Part shown: one piece after another, positions 16,357 through 25,269 of the stretch
How positions within the stretch are numbered: position 1 is the stretch's first letter
How the letters are laid out: every line of letters starts with the position of its first letter
DNA from: Iodobacter ciconiae
GTDB taxonomy: Bacteria > Pseudomonadota > Gammaproteobacteria > Burkholderiales > Chitinibacteraceae
Reading direction: 5' to 3'
DNA: 64,000 nt
NCBI RefSeq assembly: GCF_003952345.1
Contig: NZ_CP034433.1
Span: 496,001 to 560,000 of the forward strand
Translations under genes and position numbers: made by a program
The notes under the pieces: generated by a model
Seen by the model: only the letters and a program-made list of their open reading frames with translations
What the model was told of the DNA's origin: nothing
Databases searched by the model: none

Positions 16357-17777
16357 GGTGCCAGGTCCTCCCTTGTTTCAGCTATATGTACATTCATGGG
16401 CTTGATGGGCCAGAACGCGAGATGTTCGATGTGGGCGCTGCCGTCGGCCAACAGGCTGATGCCTTCTGCGCCGCGGTCCGGAAACAGGCAGGCAGATAGA
16501 ACTACCTTACCATCATTGGCAAATATCTCCAGCGAACTGCGGTCCAGCAGCAAGCGTAAGTGCATACGGGTGGACGCTGGTAGCGGAGCACGGCTGATGC
16601 GGCCGTCGCCAGTACCGCTGTGGCGGGTGTCCAGCTCCAGTTCTTCCATTGCAGGTAACCAGCTCAGCCGGGTGTGGCAGTGAGGGCCCTGGCGCAGCAT
16701 GATGTGGCAGGCACTGCCATCGGTGGTGCTCAGAGTGATGTCCAGCTCGCAGCACTCCCCATGCACGCCGGGGTGTTGCCATTGGCCGCTGATCGCCTGG
16801 TTGGCCAGCTGCAAGCAGTCGCCGCGCAGCGCCTGTAGTGCCGGATGGGGCTGTTGGCTGAGTTGACCGTCATGCCAGTCTAGTACGCGGGGTACGCTCA
16901 GGCAGTGGGTCCAGCCTGCGGCCACGCTGGGCGTGTGAGGCTGTTCTGGCCGCCCCATCCAGCCCCACATGATGCGCTTGCCATCCAGGTCCTGCATGGT
17001 TTGCGCAGCGTAGAAGTCTGGTCCGTAATCCAGCAGTTGCGGCTTGGCAAAACCGCTATCATTTTGGTCCATGCTGCAGTAACAGCTGGCATTGGCATTA
17101 GGGTAGGGCCAGCTCTCACCCTCTGGTCCTTGCGGGCAGAATAGTAGTAGCTGCCGGTTTTGCAGTGTAAACAGCTCAGGACATTCGCACATATAGCCAT
17201 GTTTATTATCGGGTAGCAGCTCGCCGCACAGTGTCCAGTTTTGCAGTGTCTGGCTGTGAAAATGCAGTATCGTTCCACTGCCGTTGTTGCGCTGGGCACC
17301 TATTACCATGTGAAAGCCATCTTCGTTTTGCCACAGTCTGGGGTCGCGAAAATGGGTGGTATAGCCCGCCGGTGGATGATGTAAGGTGGGGCCCTGTTTT
17401 GCAAAGTGGATGCCATCGTCAGATACGGCCAGGCACTGGTAGCTTTTGCGCTCTGTGCCTTCACGTACATTGCCGGTGTAAATCAGCCACAATCGGCCAT
17501 CCATTACCCAGGCCGAACCGGAATAACAGCCATGGCTGTCATACCAGTCACCCGGCTCCAGCGCGGGCGGGTGTATGGTCCAGTCCAGCAGGTTGGGGCT
17601 GCTGGCATGCCCCCAACTCTTGGCTCCATGTGTGCAGGCATGCGGATTCCATTGGAAAAACACATGGTAGTGGCCAGCAAAATGGATCAGACCATTCGGG
17701 TCGTTCATCAGCCCTTGTGCTGGCGACAGGTGGAAAGCTGGCCGCCAGTGGGCTGCTGCAATGGCTTTATTACTCAT
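16353..17777 (-). CDS. scrB: Sucrose-6-phosphate hydrolase (invertase, GH32)
   Basis: A 474-aa glycoside hydrolase family 32 enzyme splitting sucrose-6-phosphate into glucose-6-phosphate and fructose. The nucleophile motif MNDPNG (Asp26), the FRDP motif and the acid/base ECPELF motif are all present in order, followed by a C-terminal beta-sandwich ending with LRLLLDRSSLEIFANDGKVVLS. No signal peptide, so cytoplasmic, which fits a PTS-imported phosphorylated substrate. It overlaps scrA and scrK by 4 bp each, a fully coupled operon. Confidence 0.95.
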   Translation of the reverse strand: MSNKAIAAAHWRPAFHLSPAQGLMNDPNGLIHFAGHYHVFFQWNPHACTHGAKSWGHASSPNLLDWTIHPPALEPGDWYDSHGCYSGSAWVMDGRLWLIYTGNVREGTERKSYQCLAVSDDGIHFAKQGPTLHHPPAGYTTHFRDPRLWQNEDGFHMVIGAQRNNGSGTILHFHSQTLQNWTLCGELLPDNKHGYMCECPELFTLQNRQLLLFCPQGPEGESWPYPNANASCYCSMDQNDSGFAKPQLLDYGPDFYAAQTMQDLDGKRIMWGWMGRPEQPHTPSVAAGWTHCLSVPRVLDWHDGQLSQQPHPALQALRGDCLQLANQAISGQWQHPGVHGECCELDITLSTTDGSACHIMLRQGPHCHTRLSWLPAMEELELDTRHSGTGDGRISRAPLPASTRMHLRLLLDRSSLEIFANDGKVVLSACLFPDRGAEGISLLADGSAHIEHLAFWPIKPMNVHIAETREDLAP

Positions 17778-19150
17778 GCCTTGGCTTCCTGTTGTTTTAA
17801 GCCAAACAGCCAGCTGGCGACAAATGCGCTGCCAAAGGCAATCATCAGGCCTGCTATATAGTTCAGCATGCCAGCTGCCGGTACCAGGGCGATGCCTGGC
17901 AGGCCCGTTACGCCAATGGCGGTCATAAACACTTGGTTAAATACGATCCAGGCCCCGCCCAATGCCCCGCCTATCGCCGCTGCCACAAAGGGGCGGACAA
18001 AACGCAGGTTAACGCCAAAGATGGCCGCCTCGGTAATCCCTAGCAGGCAGGAGAGCGCTGCGGGCAGGGCAATCTGTTTGACCTTGGCATCACTCGTACG
18101 GAAAAATACCGCCAGCGCTGCACCGCCCTGTGCAACATTGGCCATCGCCCAGATGGGCAGCAAAAAATTCTTGCCGATGGCGGGATTACTCAGCAGGCCC
18201 GCTTCGATGGCATGAAAACTGTGATGAACCCCGGTGATCACCACCAATGAGTAAGCGCCGCCAAACAGCATCCCGGCCAGAACGCCGCCGTGCTGGTAAA
18301 CCATCATCAGGCCTAAAGAAATGCCATCGCCCAGCATGCGTCCGAACGGGCCGATCAGCAGCAGGGCTGCCAGCGCGCTAAGCATCAGCGTTAGAAAAGG
18401 TGTCAGGATCAAATCCAGACTATTGGGCACCACACGGCGCAGCTGGCGTTCGATATGGCTTTGCATCCATACCGCCAGTAAAACGGGCAGCACTGTGCCC
18501 TGGTAACCCACCTTGGCAATATGCAGGCCAAATAAGGTCCAGTATTCATGGATGCCTCCGCCCACAGTCCAGGCATTTTGCAGCGCAGGGTGAATCATAA
18601 TGCCGCCCAGCGCTGCGGCCAGAAACGGGTTGGTATTAAATTCACGGGCTGCGGATATTGCAATCAGAATGGGCAGAAACACAAAGGCTGTGTTGGAGAA
18701 CATGTCCAGGATTTGCAACCACGGCGTGTCTGCAGCCAGACCCAGTGTTCTGGCTGTGCCGATGACTCCCATCAACAGGCCGCAAGCCACAATGACCGGA
18801 ATGATGGGGACGAAGATATTGGATAGCATTTGTGCCAGGCGTTGCGCCGGCCCCAGGCGTGCCGCTGCCAGGGTTTTGCTTTCCTGGGTGCTAGCTTCGT
18901 TCAGGCCGGTGTTTGCGATCAGTGCTTCGCAAACGTGGTTGACCACGCCCTGGCCCAGCACGATCTGGAACTGGCCACCATTGGTGAAGCAGCCTTTTAC
19001 ACTGTCCAGTGCTTCCAGTGCGGGTTTGTTAACGAGCTGCTGGTCTTTTAGCACCAGACGCAGGCGTGTGGCGCAGTGAGCAATACTGACAATGTTGTCA
19101 GTACCGCCTATCAGGGGCAGGATGTCGGTTGCAATTTGTTGGTAATTCAT
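17774..19150 (-). CDS. scrA: PTS sucrose transporter subunit IIBC
   Basis: A 458-aa PTS permease, which imports sucrose and phosphorylates it to sucrose-6-phosphate. The N-terminal EIIB domain has the phosphorylated Cys26 in SIAHCATRLRLVL. The remainder is a multi-spanning EIIC domain of the glucose-superfamily sucrose/trehalose type, with GVHHSFHAIEAGLL and GITEAAIFGVNLRF. No EIIA domain is fused, so it must borrow one (Crr-type) from elsewhere in the genome. Length equals that of enteric ScrA. It is the first structural gene after the operator, 55 bp downstream of scrR. Confidence 0.95.
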   Translation of the reverse strand: MNYQQIATDILPLIGGTDNIVSIAHCATRLRLVLKDQQLVNKPALEALDSVKGCFTNGGQFQIVLGQGVVNHVCEALIANTGLNEASTQESKTLAAARLGPAQRLAQMLSNIFVPIIPVIVACGLLMGVIGTARTLGLAADTPWLQILDMFSNTAFVFLPILIAISAAREFNTNPFLAAALGGIMIHPALQNAWTVGGGIHEYWTLFGLHIAKVGYQGTVLPVLLAVWMQSHIERQLRRVVPNSLDLILTPFLTLMLSALAALLLIGPFGRMLGDGISLGLMMVYQHGGVLAGMLFGGAYSLVVITGVHHSFHAIEAGLLSNPAIGKNFLLPIWAMANVAQGGAALAVFFRTSDAKVKQIALPAALSCLLGITEAAIFGVNLRFVRPFVAAAIGGALGGAWIVFNQVFMTAIGVTGLPGIALVPAAGMLNYIAGLMIAFGSAFVASWLFGLKQQEAKA

Positions 19151-19162
19151 TGCCTTCTCCGC

Positions 19163-19178
19163 GTGGTAACGTTACCAC
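19163..19178 (-). promoter_or_regulatory. LacI-family operator upstream of scrA
   Basis: A perfect 16-bp palindrome, GTGGTAAC-GTTACCAC, with the central CG typical of LacI-family operators. It lies 13 bp upstream of the scrA start, in the gap between scrR and scrA. It is the obvious ScrR binding site controlling scrA-scrB-scrK. Confidence 0.85.
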
Positions 19179-19205
19179 ATTTGCGTTTTAAAAAGACCCG
19201 CCTTT

Positions 19206-20234
19206 TCAAGGGGCCAACTGCCGTGTGCTATCGCGCATTTTGATGGTAAACGGCATCACGGCCTTGCTGGTGGCCGTTATTTCTTGCTTCAGTTGGGCTA
19301 GCAGCAGGTGTGCAGCCCGGCTGCCGCTGGCCTGGTAATCATAATGTACGGTGGAGAGCCGGGGCTGCATCATGGCCGCGATATCAATATCGCCCATGCC
19401 CACTACCGATATATTGTCCGGTACGTGTAAGCCTTTTTCGGCCAGCCGGCTGATTGCGCCAATGGCCAGTCTGTCGGTAGCGGCCAGCAGGGCTGTAGGA
19501 GGCTGGGGTAGGGCCATCAGCTGGTCCACAGCCAGGGCGGCACTGGCGAAATCAAAGCCGCCAGCGGTTATCAGTGTGCTATCTGCAGCAATACCGGCAG
19601 CAGACAAGGCTGTTTGATAACCGCGTTTGCGCTCGCCACCTACCTGAATATCGCGGTCATTTACTCCGATATAGCCAATGCGGCGATGGCCGCGTGCCAG
19701 CAGCGCCTGTGTCAGGGTAGTGGAGGCGGCACATTCGTCCTGCAATACGCAGCTGATGCCCAGACCGGATGCATCCTGGCCCAGCACCACCAGTGGCAGC
19801 TTCAGCAGGGAAAAGGCCTGACGATGCTGTTCGCCAAGCTCAGCGGCCAGCAGCAGCACGCCATTGACGCGCTGCTCCTTGAATAGCTGCAGAGCCTTGA
19901 GTTCGCGTTCTACCTGATTGTCGGTATGTGCTAGCAGCAGGCTGTAGCCAGCTGCTTCCAGTACGGTGGAGATGCCGGCCACCATTGCGCTGATGCTGTA
20001 GGAATCGATACGGGGAATGACCACACCCACCAGCGAAGACTGGCGGCGCTGCAAGCCCTTAGCCACGGCACTGGGTACAAAGCCGGTGGCCGTAATCACG
20101 CGCTCAATGCGCTCGCGCACTTCGGCTCTGACGTAGCCTGACTGGTTGAGCACCCGTGAAACCGTGGATACTGAGGTTTGCGCCAGGGCTGCGACTTCAC
20201 GAATGCTGTTAGCTATTTGTGGTAACGTTTCCAT
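19206..20234 (-). CDS. scrR: LacI-family sucrose operon repressor
   Basis: A 342-aa LacI/GalR regulator. The N-terminal helix-turn-helix and hinge read REVAALAQTSVSTVSRVLNQSGYVRAEVRERIERV, with the hinge at RRQSSLVGVVIPRI, followed by a periplasmic-binding-protein-like effector domain (LLAATDRLAIGAI, SVVGMGDIDIAAMMQPRLSTV). It precedes scrA on the same strand. The inducer is probably fructose or a phosphorylated derivative, as known for other ScrR proteins. A second operator-like site overlaps its own start codon, suggesting autoregulation. Confidence 0.93.
   Translation of the reverse strand: METLPQIANSIREVAALAQTSVSTVSRVLNQSGYVRAEVRERIERVITATGFVPSAVAKGLQRRQSSLVGVVIPRIDSYSISAMVAGISTVLEAAGYSLLLAHTDNQVERELKALQLFKEQRVNGVLLLAAELGEQHRQAFSLLKLPLVVLGQDASGLGISCVLQDECAASTTLTQALLARGHRRIGYIGVNDRDIQVGGERKRGYQTALSAAGIAADSTLITAGGFDFASAALAVDQLMALPQPPTALLAATDRLAIGAISRLAEKGLHVPDNISVVGMGDIDIAAMMQPRLSTVHYDYQASGSRAAHLLLAQLKQEITATSKAVMPFTIKMRDSTRQLAP
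20219..20234 (-). promoter_or_regulatory. Second ScrR operator-like site over the scrR start codon
   Basis: GTGGTAAC-GTTTCCAT differs from the perfect scrA operator at two positions of one half. On the coding strand it spans codons 1 to 5 of scrR. Binding there would block initiation or early elongation of scrR. Confidence 0.6.
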
Positions 20235-20456
20235 ATTGTGCAGATTACCCGCCAGTTTATTACATTGTCAATGGGGTAATCTCCCGTAAAACCTATTCAT
20301 TTTTAAACAGAATTTTCTCACAGTCTTTAAGGAGCTCTATATGAAAGCCAAGATCAATTTATAAGTGACGAGCTCAATTTAGCGGTATGGATATCTTGAT
20401 GATGACGCGTAAGTCAGAGAGCGAAAATAAGCTATGAGTCATCTGCTTAATAATTG
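20235..20456. other. scrR upstream region, no gene
   Basis: Contains a 9-bp inverted repeat, AGATTACCC (20242-20250) with GGGTAATCT (20274-20282), just upstream of scrR. It could be a regulator site in the scrR promoter. The remainder has only very short frames and stop codons in all frames and looks like decayed DNA leading into the transposase remnant. Confidence 0.45.
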
Positions 20457-20585
20457 GGCAAACAACAATCAATTGAACTAGCCCACATTCGGCCTAATAA
20501 CCCGCAGCAACGCAAGAAACAGTAATGGTTTTGGACTTACAATAACGAGCACCCAGATATGGGACTGGGCGGAATTAGCTTTTAG
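20457..20585 (+). pseudogene. Internally deleted IS3-family transposase (OrfB) remnant
   Basis: One frame reads ...IELAHIRPNNPQQ, then a stop, then WFWTYNNEHPDMGLGGIS. The first part matches the catalytic-domain segment of IS3-family OrfB that normally reads EHIQPGxPQQN. The second matches the C-terminal W-x-Y-N-x-E-R-P-x-x-A-L-G-G-I-T block. About 50 residues that should separate them are missing, and a stop lies between, so it is dead. No inverted repeats or target duplications were identified. Confidence 0.65.
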
Positions 20586-20647
20586 GTGTTACGTGCCTGA
20601 TGTTTCAGTGAGCTTAAAACTGGGGATATTTCTGTTTATAAAGCAGG

Positions 20648-20692
20648 CCAGCCCCCTATAAGAAGACGTTTTTTGTCTCTTGCAGGGGCTGG
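20648..20692 (-). terminator. Imperfect stem-loop downstream of the HD-domain gene
   Basis: CCAGCCCCCT (20648-20657) pairs with AGGGGCTGG (20684-20692), with a further AAGAAGAC/GTCTCTT pairing inside. It lies just past the end of the minus-strand HD gene. The T tract on that strand is weak, so function as terminator is tentative. Confidence 0.4.
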
Positions 20693-20705
20693 ATGATTGT
20701 TAAGT

Positions 20706-21386
20706 CTATGCTTTGCCATGTATCAGGCAGTTAGCTGTCTTGCAGCCGTCACTCCAAGCTGAGCCCAAGATTAAGCTGCAAAAATTTACCCGGTGGTAAT
20801 TAGGTAGTTTGAGCGCCAGAACGTCGGCTTTTACATTCCCAAATGTAGTTTCTGGTTTATGCATGGTGCCTTGTGCAAAGGCATCAATAATACCTTCTTT
20901 GAAATTGCTTTCCCTAGGGTGGGCTTTGATAACGGCTTCTCGTTGCTCTGTACTGAATTTATCATACTCAAGCCCCAGCACGTCCATTTCAACCCCTGCT
21001 GTCACTAAAGCAACTACGGGTTTTTTGTGCTGTGGAATGCCAGGCGTGGTGTGCAGAGCGATTGAATCCCAGACTTGCTCGATTTCGCTGTCATTGATGC
21101 CATAGCCTTGTAAAAATGTACGGGCGGCGTTGGCACCATCTACTTCAAAGCGATCGCCTTTACTGCTGTATGGTGAAACCAGACCCATATCATGAAACAT
21201 TGCGCCGATATAAAGCAGCTCTAAATTGCAGTCCATTTTTTTGCGCTCACCCGTTAATGCGCCAAATAAAAATACACGGGTTGAGTGATTAAATAACAAG
21301 TCTGATTCTGTATCTCTTACCAGCTGAGTGGCATCCCTTGCCATTTGACTGTCAGGGATTTTAATTCCAGCGATGATCTTGACCAT
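20706..21386 (-). CDS. HD-domain hydrolase, cyanamide-hydratase-like
   Basis: A 226-aa HD-superfamily metal-dependent hydrolase. The metal ligands are recognisable: His34 in NHSTRVF, His65-Asp66 in AMFHDMGL, and a later ALHTTPG histidine. The pattern FNHSTRVFLFGALTG and the overall length resemble fungal cyanamide hydratase (Ddi2/3) and its bacterial relatives, rather than nucleotide-cleaving HD enzymes. It is preceded by a good GGAG ribosome binding site 8 bp before the ATG. It is divergent from a GlxA-type regulator, which probably controls it. The substrate is unknown. Confidence 0.8.
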   Translation of the reverse strand: MVKIIAGIKIPDSQMARDATQLVRDTESDLLFNHSTRVFLFGALTGERKKMDCNLELLYIGAMFHDMGLVSPYSSKGDRFEVDGANAARTFLQGYGINDSEIEQVWDSIALHTTPGIPQHKKPVVALVTAGVEMDVLGLEYDKFSTEQREAVIKAHPRESNFKEGIIDAFAQGTMHKPETTFGNVKADVLALKLPNYHRVNFCSLILGSAWSDGCKTANCLIHGKA

Positions 21387-21567
21387 AATGTAGTCTCCAA
21401 TTCAAATAATGTATAATTCGGAAGTGTTAAGTACTGTTGTTTACTGCAATGTACTTTATGTTAGATCTGGCAATGCGGGCAACGCAAAGCTTGCCCTGCT
21501 TACTGCCAAAAGCCCCCTGTTTTCTGCCGATTATGCTTAGGTACAATATGTGCGAGTTAGGCTAGTC

Positions 21568-22527
21568 ATGCGTTCGGTTGCTATTGCTATTTTTCCTGAC
21601 GTACAAGCACTGGATGTTGCAGGGCCAGTCGATGTATTTGCGGAAGCAAATCAGTTTGTGGCACAAAGCGAGTGCTATGAAATACGCCTCATTGGTTCGA
21701 CCGAAGCCCCCATTCGGGCCTCTAACGGTATGCAGCTGGTCGCAGATCTTACTTATGCAGATGCTGTTCGATCGTTTGACATCGCACTTATTGCTGGCGG
21801 CCCGAAATTACCCGTTGCACCACCCCGTAAAAACCTGATTGACTGGGTAATTAAAACTATTCCGCTGTGTAAGCGTTACGGCTCAATTTGTACGGGGGCG
21901 TTTGTTTTAGGCCAGGCAGGCTTATTAAATGGCAAACGGGTGACTACGCACTGGCAAAATGCACCGCAACTTGCTCAGCAGTTTCCTGAAGCACAGGTAG
22001 ATTTAGACAGCATATACATTCGGGATGACAATCTTTTGACCTCTGCAGGGGTCACTGCAGGCATCGATGCGGCTCTGGCGATTGTGGCTGAAGACCACGG
22101 TGCCGGGATTGCTTTAACAGTAGCCAAGCGCTTACTGGTCTTTGCACAACGCCGGGGCGGGCAATCCCAGTTTAGCCCCTATCTGATTGCACCTATAGAT
22201 GAGCACTCACCTATGGCCAAGGTGCAGCAATTTGTGATGAATCATTTTCAGCAGCAGTTTAGTGTTGACAGGCTCGCCGCAATTGCAGGTATGAGTTCGC
22301 GTAATTTTGCCAGATTATTTGTTCAGCTTAACCAAATTACGCCACACCAATTTATTGATCAGATTCGTATTGATAATGCACGCCGTCTGCTTGAAAGCAG
22401 CAATCTGCCGTTAAAGACCATTGCTTTTGAGTGTGGATTTATGACTGCAGAGCGTATGCGTATTGTATTTAGCAAGCGGCTTGGCGTGACGCCAAATACA
22501 TATAGAATGAGTTTTAATGCGCTTTAA
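21568..22527 (+). CDS. GlxA-family transcriptional regulator (DJ-1/PfpI + AraC)
   Basis: About 319 aa. An N-terminal DJ-1/PfpI-like domain (AIAIFPDVQALDVAGPVDVFAEAN, and the nucleophile-elbow-like GSICTGAFVLGQAGLL) is followed by a C-terminal AraC double helix-turn-helix (SVDRLAAIAGMSSRNFARLF ... ALKTIAFECGFMTAERMRIVFSKRLGVTPNTYR-like). The ATG at 21568 fits the family start; a GTG at 21550 would add six residues. Divergent from the HD hydrolase with a 181-bp shared upstream region, it is a likely activator of that gene. GlxA regulators often respond to amines or nitrogenous compounds. Confidence 0.9.
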   Translation: MRSVAIAIFPDVQALDVAGPVDVFAEANQFVAQSECYEIRLIGSTEAPIRASNGMQLVADLTYADAVRSFDIALIAGGPKLPVAPPRKNLIDWVIKTIPLCKRYGSICTGAFVLGQAGLLNGKRVTTHWQNAPQLAQQFPEAQVDLDSIYIRDDNLLTSAGVTAGIDAALAIVAEDHGAGIALTVAKRLLVFAQRRGGQSQFSPYLIAPIDEHSPMAKVQQFVMNHFQQQFSVDRLAAIAGMSSRNFARLFVQLNQITPHQFIDQIRIDNARRLLESSNLPLKTIAFECGFMTAERMRIVFSKRLGVTPNTYRMSFNAL

Positions 22528-22699
22528 TAGTCAAAACCATAAAACATCATTTTTATGATGATGTTTGATATCCCTGACAGGCTCTGCTGCGGGTATTGGC
22601 GAAGCCTCACTGTCGTTAAAATAGCTGCATAAGCAAACCTGGCTCCATGACCACCAGAAAATCTACCACGCGATGCTTGCAACAAAGCCGGTCCGGGTA

Positions 22700-24904
22700 T
22701 TATCCGCGTATAACACGAATCACTTCATTCACATCTTGTAATTTAGTTAGGATTCTTTGTAATTGTTCGGCATCCCTGATTTCTAATGTGAATCGCATTA
22801 ATACACGCTGATCTTTATTTTGTGTGTTAACGGCGGTAACGTTGATCCGTTCACGAGCCATGATATCGCTTAAATCACGCAGCAAAGTTCCACGGTTGTT
22901 ATGCGCTTCAACCAGTAAATCCGTGGCAAAAACATGGCCGCGCTGAATGCCCCAGTCGGCATTGATCAGGCGCTCCGGTGCCTCGCTGGCTAAGCGTTTG
23001 AGCGTACTGCAGTCACTGCGGTGAATGGAAATGCCCCGCCCCCTGGTGACAAAACCCATAACATGGTCGGGAGGAACCGGCTTGCAGCACTTGGCAAGCA
23101 GGGTCATTAGTTTATCGACCCCTTCGATCAGAATGCCCTCACCATTGCCATTGGCCTTTGCTGCTTTAATGAAGTCGTTAGGCTGCTCCTGGGCCGGCTC
23201 GGCAGGGGCCTGGCTTTCTCTGAATGCGTGGTTTAGCTCGCGCTGGGAGATTTCTCCCTGGCCTAGTGCAGCGTACAGCTCTTCAATATGTTTACAGCCT
23301 AATTTAGCGGCAATATTGTCCTGATTAGCGTCTCGGGCGGTGCAGCGGATGGCTTCCTTATCATAAATAGAGCGACCCGCTTCAATGGCAATATCCTGAT
23401 GCTGCTGACGTATCCAGTGGCGGACTTTACTTGCGGCGCGGTGGCTTTTTACATAACCCTGATGCAGCCAGTCTATGCTGGGGCCGCCTTCTTTGGCAGA
23501 TAAGATCTCTACTCTCTGACCATTTTCAAGTGCGGTATAGAGCGGCACAATCTGGCCGTTTACTTTGGCACCACGGCAGCGATGGCCAAGATCGGTGTGC
23601 ACATGGTAGGCAAAATCTACCGGAGTGCTGCCCTTGGGCAAAGTAATGACGCGCCCGGCAGGGGTGAGTATATAAATGGTGTCGTCAAAGAGCTCGGCTT
23701 TGAATGTCTCGGCAAATTGGGTTTCGCTGGCCATATCTTCACGCCAGTCCAGGAGCTGGCGCAGCCAGGCAATTTTTTCTTCGTAGCGTGCGTCCCCCTG
23801 GCCGCCTTCTTTATAGCGCCAGTGTGCGGCAACACCATATTCGGCGTGCTCGTGCATTTCGGTGGTCCGGATTTGCACTTCAACAGCTTTATCATTTTCA
23901 CCAATGACTGCCGTGTGCAGGCTGCGGTAGGAGTTACCTTTAGGATGGGCAATATAATCGTCAAATTCGCCTGGAATCGGTTGCCACAGATTGTGAACAA
24001 TACCAAGCGCGGTATAGCAGTCTTTTAAATCCGGAACCAGAATACGCACGGCACGGATATCGTAAAGCTCAGAGAAATCGAGCTTTTTTTTCTGCATTTT
24101 TTTCCAGATGCTGAAAATATGCTTGGGCCGCCCCATTAGGTCGGCTTTAACTCCGGCATTATTGAGCTCAATTCTGAGGGTGCTTAGCACCTCATCAATA
24201 AATTTTTCCCGATCGACACGGCGCTCATCCAGTAGCCTGGCAATTTTTTTATAAGTATCCGGGTGAAGGTATCTAAAGCCTAAGTCTTCCAGCTCCCATT
24301 TGATTTGCCACACGCCCAAACGATTGGCTAATGGCGCGAATAAATCGAGCGTTTCCTGGGCAATACGGCGGCGTACATCGTCCGGTGCACGGGCCAGCTC
24401 ATGCATGGTTTGCGTGCGCCAGGCCAGCTTGATCAGTACAGCGCGGATGTCTTCTACCATAGCAATCAGCATTTTGCGCACGGCTTCAATTTGCTGGGCG
24501 GCATCTTGTGCCTTGCCACTGGCTGGATGGGCCAGACTGCGTAATTTGCTGACCTTGCTGGCACCATCAAGCAGGCGGGTGACATCGGCACCAAAGTGAG
24601 TATTAACCAGCTCCATAGGCTGATTAAGCTGGGTGGGTAGTGCAAACAAAAGAGTGGCAATGACCGAATTGGCATCAAGACGCAAGTCCGCCACGATGGA
24701 AGCACTGGCTACGGCGTGCTGGAAAAGCGAGTTGCCGGTATCGATATGAGTGCGCTGGCCGTATTGCTCAAACACCCAGTCGAGCGCCTGACGCAGGCGA
24801 ATAATATCTGTTGGCGGATAACGCTCTGTTAAAGCGTTAAGCCAGCGGTCGGGATCTGCCGCTTCTGCGATGGATTGGGCAAGTGGGCGGGTAACAGCAA
24901 CCAT
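22700..24904 (-). CDS. relA: GTP pyrophosphokinase (stringent response, RelA)
   Basis: A 734-aa RelA/SpoT homologue making (p)ppGpp on stalled ribosomes. The N-terminal hydrolase domain is degenerate: where SpoT has a metal-binding H-D pair, this protein reads TLLFALPTQLN, as in E. coli RelA (LLFPL). The synthetase domain is intact (YDIRAVRILV, GNSYRSLHTAV). TGS (ITLPKGSTPVDFAYHVHTDLG), a conserved-cysteine region (LLAKCCKPVPPD) and a C-terminal ACT domain follow. This identifies the synthetase-only paralogue; a SpoT should be elsewhere. Length matches RelA (744 aa in E. coli). Confidence 0.95.
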   Translation of the reverse strand: MVAVTRPLAQSIAEAADPDRWLNALTERYPPTDIIRLRQALDWVFEQYGQRTHIDTGNSLFQHAVASASIVADLRLDANSVIATLLFALPTQLNQPMELVNTHFGADVTRLLDGASKVSKLRSLAHPASGKAQDAAQQIEAVRKMLIAMVEDIRAVLIKLAWRTQTMHELARAPDDVRRRIAQETLDLFAPLANRLGVWQIKWELEDLGFRYLHPDTYKKIARLLDERRVDREKFIDEVLSTLRIELNNAGVKADLMGRPKHIFSIWKKMQKKKLDFSELYDIRAVRILVPDLKDCYTALGIVHNLWQPIPGEFDDYIAHPKGNSYRSLHTAVIGENDKAVEVQIRTTEMHEHAEYGVAAHWRYKEGGQGDARYEEKIAWLRQLLDWREDMASETQFAETFKAELFDDTIYILTPAGRVITLPKGSTPVDFAYHVHTDLGHRCRGAKVNGQIVPLYTALENGQRVEILSAKEGGPSIDWLHQGYVKSHRAASKVRHWIRQQHQDIAIEAGRSIYDKEAIRCTARDANQDNIAAKLGCKHIEELYAALGQGEISQRELNHAFRESQAPAEPAQEQPNDFIKAAKANGNGEGILIEGVDKLMTLLAKCCKPVPPDHVMGFVTRGRGISIHRSDCSTLKRLASEAPERLINADWGIQRGHVFATDLLVEAHNNRGTLLRDLSDIMARERINVTAVNTQNKDQRVLMRFTLEIRDAEQLQRILTKLQDVNEVIRVIRG

Positions 24905-25269
24905 ATTGAATCACTACAAAAAATTAGACGCTAATTTTGCCTACTTTGCGTGGCGAGTCATAGTGTGAACTGTGTTTATTGTAAATAATTTCTTGTTTTT
25001 ATCGAGAAATAGGGCTGTTTTTTGCATATAACAAACAGATCATAAACTAAATCAATCATATTACTTATATGAGGTGAGTTTGATTGGTTTTTTTACAGGG
25101 TGGATATCAGGTCTTCATGCTCATTGTTTTATGTATTTTCCCGGCTTGTTCGATGAAGCCAGGCTTTTTGCAAAGTAAAATAGGGGCTGATACAGCGCTA
25201 TTTTAATCGCTTAATTGTTATGCCTGGCCGGGTGGTGCATTTTTTAAATATGCATGGAAGATGGGTTTA
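24905..25269. other. relA upstream region, no gene
   Basis: A gene-free stretch of 365 bp, AT-rich near relA. A perfect palindrome AAATTAG-ACG-CTAATTT (24921-24937) sits just upstream of the relA start and could be an operator or a weak stem-loop. No RNA gene or terminator recognised in the rest. Confidence 0.45.

Noticed and set aside
16168..16683. 171-codon plus-strand frame antisense to scrB/scrK
   Set aside because: Shadow of two well-defined minus-strand genes; no motif of its own.
11102..20700. Search for a second tRNA-Arg 3'-end copy as an att repeat
   Set aside because: No match found by eye to the T-arm/acceptor sequence downstream, so no attachment site is annotated.
22542..22566. 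AAACATCAT/ATGATGTTT stem after the GlxA-type gene as terminator
   Set aside because: AT-rich stem without a following T tract; too weak to call.
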